Source: Pelargonium tetragonum
Lineage: Eukaryota; Streptophyta; Magnoliopsida; Geraniales; Geraniaceae
Length of the DNA: 64,000 nucleotides
Direction: 5' to 3'
NCBI GenBank assembly: GCA_036897445.1
Contig: JAYMTL010000074.1
Span: 30,628-94,627, forward strand
Part shown: positions 25,175 to 37,474 of the stretch, one piece after another
Layout of the letters: every line of letters begins with the position of its first letter
Position numbering within the stretch: the stretch's first letter is position 1
Translations under genes and position numbers: made by a program
Notes under the pieces: generated by a model
Told to the model about the DNA's origin: nothing
Databases searched by the model: none
The model's input: only the letters and a program-made list of their open reading frames with translations

Positions 25175-25366
25175 ATGCTCAACCAGATCTCCCATACAAC
25201 AGAGGACTTTACTCTATTTTTAACTCCAGGCAAGTCTACGCAAAAAGATTCTAAGTACTTAAAAGGCTTCCGGGTATTCCAAGCTGCCCGCGTGAATATC
25301 TTTTTAAAAGAGCCTCTTTTTCGAAAGACTTTAATTAAGATCCCGTCAAATAGATCGAAATTTTAG
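25175..25366 (+). CDS. Small ATG-initiated frame, 63 codons, unknown
   Basis: Opens with ATG at 25175 and closes with TAG. Polar and Thr/Lys-rich in the first half (TPGKSTQKDSKYLKGF), then a short aliphatic part and a basic end. It lies 260 bases after the 24702 frame, in a different frame, with a 66-codon minus-strand frame between them and a 61-codon one after. No family recognised. It could be a second piece of one disrupted gene or pure chance. Confidence 0.15.
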   Translation: MLNQISHTTEDFTLFLTPGKSTQKDSKYLKGFRVFQAARVNIFLKEPLFRKTLIKIPSNRSKF

Positions 25367-25599
25367 AAGCATTTTTATATAAGGAAAACTCTAGCAAATT
25401 TTAAAACAAAAATCGACTAAAAGCGCTAATTCTTGTTGGTAAAACTTGAAAACTTTATAAAATGACAAGTGAAAGGCGCAGGTCTTAATTGCAGTGAAAG
25501 TCCCGTGTAAATTAAGTTGTATATCTACTTGTGTAGTTAAGGAGTTGCTGCCGACGCTATGAAGCCTTATTCCCACTCTTTAGGCTAGCTCCTGTAAGA

Positions 25600-26612
25600 C
25601 AGTCTTGGAAATCTCTGAACGAGTATAAGCAAAAAACCTTTCTCAATTTTCTCTTTATTTAGAAGCCTAGGGTTATTGCATACTTTTGGGATTCCTATTC
25701 CCTAAAAGCTATTCTAAGCATTATCTGAACAGATTTTGATTAAGTCCAGTTATATATCAACGTCGGATCTAGTCAAATCCCGTTCTTAATTACATTACCT
25801 GATTCTAGGATCCTTTTTTCGTGGCGTAGTATAAGATTGACAAAACAAAAGGGGTTCCCATTACGTAAGTCAATTAAAAGTCATTTACTAAGTATTTTGT
25901 AGCACAACACCTGGCAAACACAAGTCTAAGTTTTTACTCCCTCAAACTTCAGGTAGTAGAAAACTCATATACTTAACTAGGAAGCCTTTAGCTCTTCAAA
26001 GTACCTCCGAGTGTTAAAAGAGGCTAGTTCAGATCGCAGACTCTTGGAATGTAATAGTACATCTCCTGGATAGTATAATATATCCGGATTCACAAGATAC
26101 CTATTTAACTACTTTATTAAAGTTAACCTTTTTGAAAAAGTTTAGTTTCGTAACAAGTTTTAGCGAAAAGCCCGCTTCTTTGGTAGATAAAGAGGGTGTA
26201 CCCCGAGCTTGATTTTTAGACAGATATACAGCGGATATAGCTCAAGACACCAAGCCTTCCCTTTCAAAACAAAAATGGCAAGGATCAAGTATATAGTAAC
26301 TTTTCCTCATAAAAGAGGCGCTTAATGCTTTTATTATTAGCGTAGCGGCAATAGTGACTCCCTACTTACTGCCTGCTCTATAAAACCACCCTCTAGCTAG
26401 GGGATTTTAGATACCTGTGAATAAAGAAAAACTCTTGTGGTTTGTGAATCTTGGAATATAGGTTACTCTATATTTACATTTACCTGGGGCTTCCTCCTCT
26501 CTAAATTCTTTTTCTGAAAAAAGCGACTTATTAAAGTCGATTTGAACCCATAGACACTACTTCCTTTTTAGAGTGCTCTACTTCTCATCATCTAAGACTC
26601 AATAGGCATCTT
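25600..26612. other. Gene-free background
   Basis: No gene, RNA or long repeat. Contains one minus-strand copy of the 15-base motif at 25785. Confidence 0.6.
25785..25799 (-). repeat. 15-base motif, TAA form, copy 2
   Basis: Minus-strand copy of GGTAATGTAATTAAG, flanked by unrelated sequence. Confidence 0.65.
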
Positions 26613-28335
26613 TCACTTCTTACTTATTAACTAATAGAATTGAGTAACAGATGAGAGATCTATATAAGCGATTCTTATCTCTGAGTTTATGTTTACACTT
26701 TCTAATCTAATAGAGTTTGATGATTCCAGAGAAAGGTAAACTAGAATTACTATCTATAAAAGAGTAATAAAAACTTAAGTGCCATAAGAACTCCCAGCTA
26801 CAATAGCGAGCCCCGTACCTATAAGAAAGAAAGTTAAGGCCCCATAAGACAGGTATAACGCACAATACCCATATTGGTGTAGCAGCTAAGAAGATACAGA
26901 ACAAGGCTCTAAAGAAAGGGTACACTAAGTCAATAAGTTGGTGTGCCTATAGAGTCTCCCTGTTTATCTAGAGTACTTCCTGCCTCCTTCAAAGCGCTTC
27001 CATCGGTAGGAATGACTAGACTCTGCTTTTTTAAGTAGGTATCCTCTTAGATTTAAAACGATAAGAACACAGAAGTGAGGTAGTACACTTTACTGGAACA
27101 CCTATACGATACCTATTTGGATTACTAAATACTACTAATAGAGAAATATCCCATCTAGATTTACTATTTGCTTACTATCTATACAATAATCAGAAGAATA
27201 AAACCTGCACTAAAAGCCCGGGGAACCTTAAAAGGGAGGTAGGGGTCTAGTTGTAAAGGCTAAGAATAAAGCTCCCAATGCTCCTAACTAATACGAGATA
27301 GATATAGCTCCTCCGAAGACTTGTGAAGGATACCGATACAGACCGGACTAAGAAAGCAAAAACAAAAGTTAAGTCATTAAGAAGTTTTCGTTCCTTTGTC
27401 CCTATAGCGTAAGTAGTGAGTATACCTATTAAATAACTGTAACATTAACCTCCATGCGCGATGCTGCAGCCCGGTATAAAATAATGTACTTCTAAGGCAC
27501 AAACCTCCTATAGATAGAGTACAAATAAGAAAGAGGAACTCTAGACCAAGACTTTTCCTATATAATCTGGGGCTATCTTAAACAATTAGTATATCTATCT
27601 ATACATATAAGTAAAGAATAAAAAAGCAAGAGGGCCCTACTTAGAACAAGAAGGGGAGGTACTAAGCCCCGAGGAGTTTCGATATCAAGTATAAAGTAGG
27701 GTATTGAGACTAAGAGTGTTGTGGCTCTGTAGTACAAATACAAAGGTTAAGAAATCTAGCCCACAAGAGAGTAAAAAGAGTGAAGAGTCCTGGGGTTATA
27801 GAGATCCCTAAGTTTAAAGGGAATGCTCGGAATTCTACGCGTCTGTTAAAAGTATAGAGCTTAATTAATAAGAACCTGGAAGAGGTTATAAAAAAGAATA
27901 GAACGGATATCGCAATTTATAAGAGAAAGACTCTCTTGGGCAAAGGAAGACTTTTTTTCTTTAGATTATTGGATTTAGGACAGGTTAAGTAAAAGTAAAA
28001 AGATCTACTCTACAATAGAATAATAAAAGAATCGGGATTTTCATTTGAAAAGGAATTAAGGTAAGGAGTTCCTAGGCCCTGAATTGGGGGAGTGGGAATT
28101 CTAAATAAAAAAGGGGTGTCCCTAGGTTTCTTATTTAGGATCATTGGTCTAGCTAACTAAGAAAGGTAAACCTCTTAAGAAGTTGCCTCTTCCTTCTATC
28201 TAATAAATAAAGCTCCTAAAGACTCTAACTCTAAATAAAGTTTAAAAGCCAAGAACAAAAGAACAAGTAAGTCAAAGTCAATAAACAAAGGAGTCAAGAA
28301 TACAGAAACAGAAGAAGTAGATGCTTAATCGGCTG
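26613..28335 (-). pseudogene. Coding-like tract, two overlapping frames (island D)
   Basis: On the minus strand one frame runs from 28040 to a TGA at 26615-26613, about 475 codons without TGA but with many TAA/TAG. Treating those as Gln gives alternating polar and hydrophobic segments, such as SQVFGGAISIS coded near 27310, a basic stretch RWKRFEGGRKYSRQTGR coded near 26990, and a glycine-bearing hydrophobic segment ALTFFLIGTGLAIVAG coded near 26820. A second frame is clearer upstream, around 28330-28140, reading acidic and basic blocks such as FIRQKEEATSQEVYLSQL, where both Gln before Lys/Glu are TAG or TAA. A 72-codon standard frame (26707-26925) opening at GTG lies in a third frame. The change of frame suggests indel decay. 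Sense strand is rich in TpG and poor in CpA. No family recognised. Probably a worn coding relic; chance not excluded. Confidence 0.3.
28104..28116 (+). repeat. Polypurine tract AATAAAAAAGGGG followed by TG
   Basis: Like the 12-mer at 4382 but with one more A, and here directly followed by TGTCCC. A polypurine tract abutting TG is the arrangement expected at the start of a 3' LTR. I could not find a matching second LTR, a CA end, or a primer-binding site, so this is a possible retrotransposon relic only. Confidence 0.3.
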
Positions 28336-28829
28336 TTTCTCTCTTACAAGAATTTGGGTATAGCTGCTATAATTATAATAAAGAGTAAGAGTTTAGCTCG
28401 AAAGCCTCTAGGGGGGAAAGCAAGTCATTAAGAAAGGTAAGTCAATAGAACAACTAATGGTATTCTAAACTTACAAAGCGTAATCTTTCTCACTCCATTG
28501 AGAAGTGATATTCCAAGGCTCTTGTGATTAAAATTGCGTTTAATCACTCTTTCCGCAAACCAGGAAACTTGACTGCCCCGAGAATCCAAAAATTTTCGTA
28601 TGTATCAAATTTCCGGGCATTCCCTGCTTTATTAAAAGCTTCGAGGGATCCTTTGGTCTGTAACGCCTCTTACTGAAAAAAGAGTTTTAATTCTTACTAT
28701 TGAAATGCAACTTTCGCACCCTTTTCAGAGTGCCTTACCACTATAAAAAGGAAAACTCTACCTCAATCATTTCTATTTGAAACTCCTTTGCCAATACTGC
28801 TAAGTTTATATATTCGCTAATATTGATAA

Positions 28830-29180
28830 GCTCTATAACACACTGAGCACCTTAAACACGACAATCTATTACCTTAAGAAACTATACCCTATATTGTATA
28901 CCTATTACTACCCATATAGACTAATATATAACTACCTATAACTACTACTATAATACATTAACTACAATCTAGCTACATGAAGACTATAGGCCTACTCCCT
29001 CCTCTATTAGACTTCTTTCTTATACTACTCCTATAAAATAAATAAAGTCTTATAGCTCATAAATAACTAACAAGTCATAATATAAATAGAAAGTTAACAA
29101 CAAAACAAATAAGTAATAGAAATAGAAAAGAAGTTAGTCAAGGAAAGAAAAAGAAGAAGGGAGAGAGGGACAGCCCTTAA
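28830..29180 (-). pseudogene. Very TpA-rich tract (island E)
   Basis: Dense in CTA, TAC and ATA words, with CpA common and TpG almost absent on the plus strand, so the opposite strand has the TpG-rich, CpA-poor make-up of the other islands. One minus-strand frame reads, with TAA/TAG as Gln, as Gln-rich (for example IVVNVLQQQLQVVIYQS) without TGA for about 55 codons. The left part is purine-rich on the plus strand (29100-29170). Resembles heavily mutated repeat sequence. No identity. Confidence 0.25.
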
Positions 29181-29752
29181 TCCGGGGTATAATTATTAAA
29201 ATCTCTTACTTCAAATTAGGAGACTCAGATACCCGCTTATATGACTTCCTAGAGTTCCTTCCCTCTTTTACCTTTTTACCTATCGATGTGGAAATAAAGA
29301 CTACTAACTACTACCCTATTACAATGAAAGTTCAGGAATCCCTTAATAGCTGCCTACACTAAGATAGTTCAAGTCCTATACTATATCACCACATATGCCT
29401 CCTAAGGAGGCTTGACTCTTAACCTATAGAATTCTATCTCACTCAAAGGGAAGGAAAGATGTGCCTGTATCACTAACTTCTAAAATGACCTGATTCCAGA
29501 GAAACTAACTTGCTTGCAACTACGGAAAATTTCTTCAAGGTTTTAGTCCTCCTTATTATCATTCCCTGGATTAAAACTTGTAATTACCCTATATTTCTTT
29601 GACCCAAGGGACTCTTATCTCCTAGTTCTATTTAAAGTGTATCCCTTTTTAAAACTCATAACACCTTTCATAGTTAAAATAGGGCTCTCATTCTGTAACC
29701 ACTTATTGAGGACTCTGAATGGACCTATAGCGATGATCTGGAATCAAGATTA

Positions 29753-29764
29753 AATAAAAAGGGG
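29753..29764 (+). repeat. Polypurine motif AATAAAAAGGGG, copy 3
   Basis: Third exact copy of the 12-mer at 4382, continued by TTCGCC. About 0.015 exact copies of such a 12-mer are expected in both strands of the window, so three is notable. Confidence 0.35.
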
Positions 29765-30430
29765 TTCGCCTATTAGAACTAGAACCCAGTACTGGAAAAT
29801 CGTTACAAATAGAATAACCCAAACTTAGCTATACTTGGTTTATACATTTTTTGGTCCCTATCTAAATTTGACTATTTTGTGCAGTACTAATCTAATAAGG
29901 ATATACCAAAACCTGCGAGCCTACTTTTGGCTACCGGAAATTTTCGTTGTATCAAATTTCTGGTCCTCCGTAGAGAATACCTTTTTTATACTAAATTCTT
30001 TTGGCCTAAAAAAGAGGCTCCTATACAATGTGTAGCTAGATGTAAATGAGTACTTAACCCCCTCCTTTTTGATTTGATAGGAAACGTACTAGGGAGAACC
30101 CTATCACCATAGTAGCCAAGCTGGGTTAGCACCTTTCTTAAAAAAAGACGATATTTATATTATCATATTCTAGTATACAAGATTCCTTTGAAATTAGTGC
30201 CTTTTTGAAGCCATTTTGAACTCTATAGTAATTGTAATCTTCTTACTCGACTTCGATAAAAGTTTCCGAACCTTAAAGTTCTGTATTCTCCTTCGAAGAG
30301 CCCTTGCCTTATATTTCCGGACCCATGTATCTGACTGGAATTGTGCAACTGAATTCTTAACAGGGACTATATCATTCATTATAGTATTAAGAGTTCTTTC
30401 CTCCTAAACGATAAACCCCATAGAACCGGA

Positions 30431-30445
30431 GGTAATGCAATTAAA
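30431..30445 (+). repeat. 15-base motif, CAA form, copy 2
   Basis: GGTAATGCAATTAAA: C at base 8 as in the 11735 copy, with A in place of G at the last base. Confidence 0.5.
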
Positions 30446-33400
30446 GAATATCTATACTATCTATTAGAAACTCTATACCAATACACAATAGGTTATCGCA
30501 CTCTTTTTACTACACAATTTAAGACATACTACTATAAATTCTTGAGAGTTCGTCTTAGATTTCTTAAGGAAATCCGACTCAAAAATAGGTCTGTTAAAGT
30601 GAACAAGAATTCTAAGGCAGTGTGTCCAAACCCCGCTCATCCGGAGCTATAAATTTATTCAAAGTTTTTACAATACTACCAGTACCCCTAAGTCTAAGTT
30701 TCCAGTATTGCTGTAGATTTGAACCAATGACATTCGATTAATCGAGGATTGACTCTACTCTCAAGATTAAATAATTAAACAAGGGCCAGATTCTTAGAGA
30801 CTCCTTTTAGAAATCCTCAGCTTTCTCTAAAGTCTCTCTAGGAATAGGCCGCTCCTATAATTGAGAACTGAGCTTAAAAACGAATAGCACTTCGAATTAA
30901 GCCCCCACTCTCAGGAAAAACGGTAAATTAGCGAATAATTTTTTACTTTGTCCTTCTTAACTTAACAAAAAGGAATACTAAGTTTTCAGTCGAGCATTTT
31001 TAGTTCTTGGTAACCCCAAGTATCTTATATGTTTGCTTGTTCCGTTAAGGACACGTTAGAGAGACTCCTGAGAATTAGATAGAAGAGCAGACGCACTATA
31101 ACACGCCCGAGGTCGAGCTAAGGTACGTGTGTTTGTTAAGAATATAGTTTATTCTTGTAATATAATTTTAAGTTTCGGAACTGCTGCATAAAAAAGGGCT
31201 TTTACTACTCCCAAAGCATTTTTTTGATATAGTTTATAGTAACAGACATTTTTTTGTCCCAGTTAAAAGAGGGAAAGTAATAGGATCAGAGTCAAATCTT
31301 CCCTTTCAAGGTTTTCGGATATAGAGAAATGGAACACGAATCCCACACAGTATCTCTTTTTAGAGGTTGGACAAGGAGAAAATAGCTCAAAAAAGACATA
31401 GGGAATCCTATGGAGAAAGCTTAAATAAAAATATATTAAAAGCCAATTCTCTAAAATAATGTAAAGTGCTCTAGGAATCTTATCACTTTTTTGGTTCCTA
31501 TAAGTTCTTTTTTGTGTTATGAATAAAAAACTCTTATCGATAACAACTATCACGATATACTAACAAAAAGAGGTACAATTCCTTATAAAGCTCCCCGGGA
31601 TTTCTACAAGTAGCCACACTCGGTGGATCTATTTAAATATAACTAGACTGCAAGCTGTTCCAAATACCGGTTTAGGAAAAAAAGTAGATACTTGGTGAAG
31701 AAAGGCTTTAGCTAACATAACAGGTACGAGCCCCTGACTTTACATAGCGCGAGGACTTTAGAAGAGGAGAGTAGCAAATTGAGTTCTGGTTTTAAACTTC
31801 TACTCAAAACGTTACAAGGTCATATGTGTAACCCCTTTTATTCTCACTTGTACTGTAAAGATTTTAAGGTAAGAAGGCTCCTTTATATAGAAAACTTTGT
31901 AGTTAATGTAACCCTTAATAAAAAATTTTTAGGTTAGGAAAGTCTTAAGAACTCTAAAAAACTGGTAATAGAGATCAAGCAAGTTATTCTTCAGAAGTTC
32001 TAGTAAAGCAACCCTTTCTTTTGGAAGCGCAGTTACGAATATACAAATTAAGTAGAGTCCAGATATACGTAACAGTATGGGTTCCCTAGGAAGAGCCTAT
32101 AAGTCTTATGATAAATAAAAAGGATTTTCACCGAGAACCTTTAAAGGAACTTCTTTTTAGGGAATTTTTCTTTTTAGATTTCCAACTATAACTTAGAGAG
32201 TCTACAGCTAAGCTTGAGCCCCATGTGAATTTCAGCCGCAAACTCTTCTAGTAAAGTTAAGAGAGTTCCCCCCACGGGAGCTCTTGAGCGCTTTAAGTTT
32301 TAAAGTCTTTATTGACCAAAGCCTGGAATTTTTAGTAGATAAGCTTCCCTTTTCTAAAGCTGTGGCTGCATTCGACTCTAGGATATCCCTTATATAGTGA
32401 CAAAGTAAGCCCTCGTTGTTATAGGGGGAAATACCTAATTTGTGCGGTCTGTATTCAAAAAGGACTCTCTAAATGTAAGACAAATAGCAGGCTGACCGAG
32501 GATAGCTGGGGAGGCTTATGGGGAACCCCGAGGGAATCCTTTAATATAGAACAAAATGACCTTACGTGGAGCTCTACCTTCATTAACTAGCAACTAGCTA
32601 AAATTTTGTTTAATTGCTAAAGAGGGGGTAAGAGTGATGCCTAACTAATTTGTGGGGAGTCCTTTCAGTCTTCGAGATGAACTAGGCAATTAATGAGAAA
32701 TCTAGGTTTTATTTAAAATAGGCTTGCCTGCACACAAGGAGAATCCGTTATGCTATTTCTATAAAGAAAGGGAGAGAAATTAAGGTATCCAGGGCTTGTG
32801 AAGTCAAACTTTTTTTAGTTAGGTATCCTGTTAAAATAAAAAGTACACGGACTTAAGTTGTATGGGGAATTCTCAAAAGTGATAAGATTCAAGACCCCCC
32901 TTTGTTATATATAAAAGATTCGCCGGGACTTTTGCTTGGGTCTCTATAAAACTATAGGCAAAAACTCCAAAAGGAGGGATTCTCGAAGCCCCGCGGGCCC
33001 GTTGAAAGCAAAGCAAAGAAGGATACTCAGTAAATAAAGATTCAACTACAGGGCTTAGTTTCGATAGGATCCTTTTAAAAATTAGATTTACCTAACTCAG
33101 ATAAGATACAAGCTTTTAGGAATCAGGATTAACCTAGTTAAAGTTACTCTTTTAAAATACTTAGGTGGAACCTCTAAAATCCTTCTGGTTCGGGCTTGCC
33201 TAAATTAGAATTTATATAGATCTAATTCTCTAATCAAAAGTGAATCCAGATTTTTAAATATTAAATTCTCCTTTCTCTTGAAACTTCCCTTAACTTATTA
33301 AATGCCTGTTATAGTGAAGTAATCTCTTAGAAAGAAAATAACCCGATGAAGAAGAACTTTACCAATAGGGAAATCTACAGTAAATATAAATAAAAAAGTT

Positions 33401-36400
33401 AAGTCGGATATTATTTCAAAGGAAAAAAATGGCAATAGCATCCCTTGGAAGTTAGTTACGAGGAGCCCCGCGTCTATTAGCTTATACCCACGGGATACGT
33501 TTCAAAGTGGAATTCTTTTTATTAAACTATATGACTTATAAAACCCGTGAGTCCTTATTGATTGCACTAAAACAAAAAGGGGGCGCTTAAGACTCATACG
33601 GTTAGGGACATATTGCTGTAGGCGCACTGCCCCCGCATATCTATAAGAATTAAGAAGTTATGAGTATTCTTTTTCTAAATTTGGATTAATAAAAAGGTAA
33701 TAAAACTAACAACAATGCAACTAATCTCTAAAAAAAGTCCCTCTCTTTCTGGGAAGAATATAAAAATGACCTTGTAATAGTATATCTTTTACTACCACCT
33801 ATAGATTGGGTTCCTCTTAGAAAGCATATTTCTTTGTTCTCCTAACTGACTAATACCAATACCCAATATTACAAAAGGGGTCCGTTTAAAGAATCTCCTA
33901 ATTTTGTGTAAGTCAACCTGCTTCTCGTATTTTTTTGAAATCCCCTAAGTGGGATTAAAACTATCTAATTTCAGTTAGGAACTTTAAATATTCCGACTTT
34001 TTATTTATTTGTTTAAGCTTATATCTATATTTATTCATAATATCAGGTTAGTACAATATAAAACATTTACATTTGATATAAGAGCCTTATAAAATTATGC
34101 TTAAGGAGTAAATAGTCTAGCTACTTTTTCTGGTAAATGAGTTTCTAGGATCAGTCGAAAGTTCTTTCCGATATATTTAGTTACCATAAACTCTCGTCCG
34201 TTACGTAGCCCCTGCGTAGAACTAATAACAGCTTTCTTCTAAGACTTTTTCTTATTATTTTATTACCCCCTTTGCTTGCATAATGTTTTTGCTCCTAGTG
34301 TACCGCCCCGCAAAAGCGCTCTATCAATGGCGACTTCGTTCCTTAGTCTCTTATTATTTATGTAATTCTTTTTTGCAGGTGTTCGCAAATTATAACTTAA
34401 TTAAACCCATGGATATGATCAAGTTCAATGGAAAAGAAAAGGACTAGACTTGCTATAAAAGCCTTAGTCTTACATACAAAGGAAATAATAAAGATGCGTA
34501 CCAGAAGTTCTACTTGAATAAATTAATATTTAGTTTTCGTAAAAAACTCTTTTTTTATTTAACTCGGGTTTGTTTCAACCAAAAGACCTCTCAATTAGGA
34601 AGCAAAAGGGCTCATCTAGGTGCATATCTTAAGAACCTTGATCCCTACGCAAAAATGAGATATGAAAGATTTCTGACAATACACAAATTTATAAAGCTAA
34701 AGGAATTCGGACTCCCGGTATATCCTGACTTAAAATTATAAGACTGCTTAATCGTGTTTTGGAATAACCCTTAGATATACAATCGAAAGCTCAAATAGTA
34801 TTTAGTATTCTTAATGGGGAGGAGTCAAAGTAACTTGCTCTTTATCGTATATCCTCTTGTTAATTAGGTCTCACTCTCTTTCAATACAGATAGCGGAGAT
34901 CAGGTTCATAATAAATGTACGATAGGCTGAATATAGGAAAAAGAAAAGAGGTAGGCTCTTTGAGAGTAGTTTATACCTTTTTTGCATGAGGAGCGAGATC
35001 CTTTTTATTTTAAATAAGACAAAACCGACGCTTACGGCGATTGACACCAATCGGATTCGTTAATAAATTTTAATGTTCTGGTTATGTTTTGAATAAAAAA
35101 CGCTGAATTTAGTATATGCTGCTAAACAAAAAATAGCAGGAACTTCTTTTTTATAAACCTATTATAAGTCTCTGTGTCTGCGAGAAATCCCCGTTCCGGA
35201 GTCTTATCCTTTTGACATTCTGAGAGGAAGCGTCTTAAATATATTATTAATTAGCCAGACTGGTAAAAGTTAGCGTCATAACTCGTGTAAGTCCTATGGA
35301 GTTTAAAGTAATAACACATAGAAGCATAACGAGCTTTCTAGTATTTTATTTGTATAAAGTTTTTCTTGCGTTGAGTGATTTTTTACTTTTTATGCTTGTT
35401 GTAGTGAGGCCTACTCCTTATCGGTAAGATAAAATTGAGATAGATAGCTGCACGTACTATTAAGACTTGCTTATCCTGGGGAAGAATCCAAAAAGTAAAA
35501 GGGGAATACAATACCTTTGTATTAAAGCTTTGCTAATTCTTTTCTTGGTTTATCAAAAGCTCTTACTACTAAAACTAAAGATAGGTTAGGTAACTTCATT
35601 TTCTCATATACCCTAACCTTATTCTTGTATGCACCCCCTCCGTACGCTTTTTATGCTGTCACTAATTTCAAATCAAGGTTAAAAAAACAAGCCTAAGAAT
35701 CTTGAAGCTTAATAAATGAATTATCAGTAAGAAAGAAGTTTTATCTATTACTCTTTTTTATCGAGCGAGCGCAAATATAAAGTATCTAAATTTAGGCGAC
35801 TGTTGGAAAAGAGGCAAAAAAAAGAGACTTTTTAGGTCTAGTCAAGTTACTTTTGCTCGTGCGTGTTGAGGAAGTGTCTCCTTTTAGATAACACATAAAA
35901 AACGGGTATAAAATCACTTAAATAATGAAGTTTTTATTAAAAGAAACTGGTCCAATAGAGTCCTAATGGGCAGAGGTTTTACAAGGAAAAGGTCAGTGAG
36001 GAAGCCCCTTATTTGTAATAAATTTGATTTAGGGGCAGAAGCTAGTTAATCTAAAAGAAAGATCTAGCCACTTTAAATTCTGTAATTTTATCAAAGATTT
36101 ACAGTGGTATAGGTGAGATCTTAATTAGAAATATAATAAGATTTTGACAATAAAAAAGAATTGGAGTAGATTAGTAGGAAGCCAAACTAAACTTATTGAG
36201 CGGGAGTATAGAAACGGCATTCTCTTATAACTATTGCGTATTGAGGGATCTGTGCTAGTTTACTATTTTACTTGAGTATCTTTTTTATTAGTATTACTTT
36301 TTGTTCTCAAAATACAAGATAATCCAAGGGTTCCCCTATCTAATTTAGTAGATCTTTTTTCCAGATTGCACTAAAGAATTTAAAAAACTATTGAATTTGT

Positions 36401-36615
36401 TTTTTACGTCTAAATATGATATAAAGATAATAGAATGCAAATACATAAGTTTATTTTAGTTTAGATGTCTTACTTATGTCAGGATTACTTATAAGGTATC
36501 TCAACAGTAAATCTAATCTTCATTAAATTACTCAGACTGAAAAGGAGGAAAGGCTAAAACCCACTTTATAGCAAGAAATCGCTAAGTTTAGAGTATATAA
36601 GTAGAGTCTCCTAGG

Positions 36616-36691
36616 AGTGGGGGAACTAAGTAGCTTCGTGTTAAACAGTTAATTGCGAACACTAACTTGGGTTCGAATCCCTGCCCCGCAC
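36616..36691 (+). other. tRNA-like 76-base relic
   Basis: The 3' part has the tRNA look: GGGTTCGAATCCC forms the end of a T stem and loop, then CCCCGCA. Exactly 76 bases upstream-to-downstream, AGTGGGG pairs with CCCCGCA at six of seven positions (one G-T, one A-A mismatch at the end). The T stem has three G-C pairs and a G-T pair with one T-T mismatch. No D arm and no acceptable anticodon arm can be drawn, so it is not a working tRNA. Either a decayed tRNA or tRNA-derived repeat, or coincidence. Confidence 0.25.
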
Positions 36692-37474
36692 TAATTATAA
36701 CACTTGAGAGCTAGGTATAAGAATTTTCTTATTAATTCCGGATTACGGAGTTTTCCTATTTGTTTGTTAATTCTTACCTTGGTGCTTTTGGAAGTAACGT
36801 ATAACTAAAATAGGTACAAATTTTAGAGCTTGTATAACAAACTTGATAATAACACCGGAAGTACTACTCTTGGAGGTTCCATGCTAAGATGGGGTTACCC
36901 TATCGTGAGTAGAATCTAGATTTAATCTGTCTTAACGTTTGAATTGTTGTTTAATTTGAAGGACACTAATACTATGTATCTTTTTATTATCTAACTATTG
37001 AAATAAAACTTAAGACCCTACCGGTGTCATAAATTCTAAAAGAATAGCTACGCAGTGAAGTCCCTTATTTAGTTAAAAGATTAGGGTGGGGCTGGTTATA
37101 TTTATATTCTTTGTATCCCAGCTAAAAGAAAATCATTTTATTGCTTTATCTAAAGTAAACTAAGAGTCTTTTGCCGCCTATGCATAGTAATAGCAACCGA
37201 AGTTAACTCCAAACCGGAAAGGCATATAATCTTCATATAAAAATAGTAGGGAGTGAGCTACTAAAGATATATGGATTATTAAATCAAAGGTACTCTTTAA
37301 CTTAACTACAGGAACCTGGTTTGAAACTACGAGATTTTTACAAATTGGATACAAAATTTTAGTAGTTTTTCCTTGACTTAATTAGTGTTGTACTAATCGT
37401 ATACTATTTATAGACTCTAGTTGAAAGTAATAATTAAGCCTTTTTCACCTAAAATTCTGCTCAGTTAAAACTAA
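36692..37474. other. Gene-free background
   Basis: Nothing supported between the tRNA-like relic and island F. Confidence 0.6.

Larger units (their letters stand above)
29190..36615. other. Gene-free background, 7.4 kb
   Basis: No gene or RNA supported. Short frames at 29835 (TTG start), 30216, 31263 (minus, 96 codons) and 34514 (TTG start) have no recognisable content. A hand count over 33241-33480 gave TpA 24, ApT 23, CpA 6, TpG 8, ApC 7, GpT 9, again weakly RIP-like. Holds one polypurine motif (29753) and one CAA-form motif (30431). Confidence 0.6.

Noticed and set aside
30718-30770. tRNA on the minus strand (GATTTGAACC word)
   Set aside because: Only the T-loop-like word fits; anticodon and acceptor stems fail.
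31263-31553. 96-codon minus-strand frame as a gene
   Set aside because: Lies in background without island composition, has no recognisable motif, and is within chance for 64 kb.
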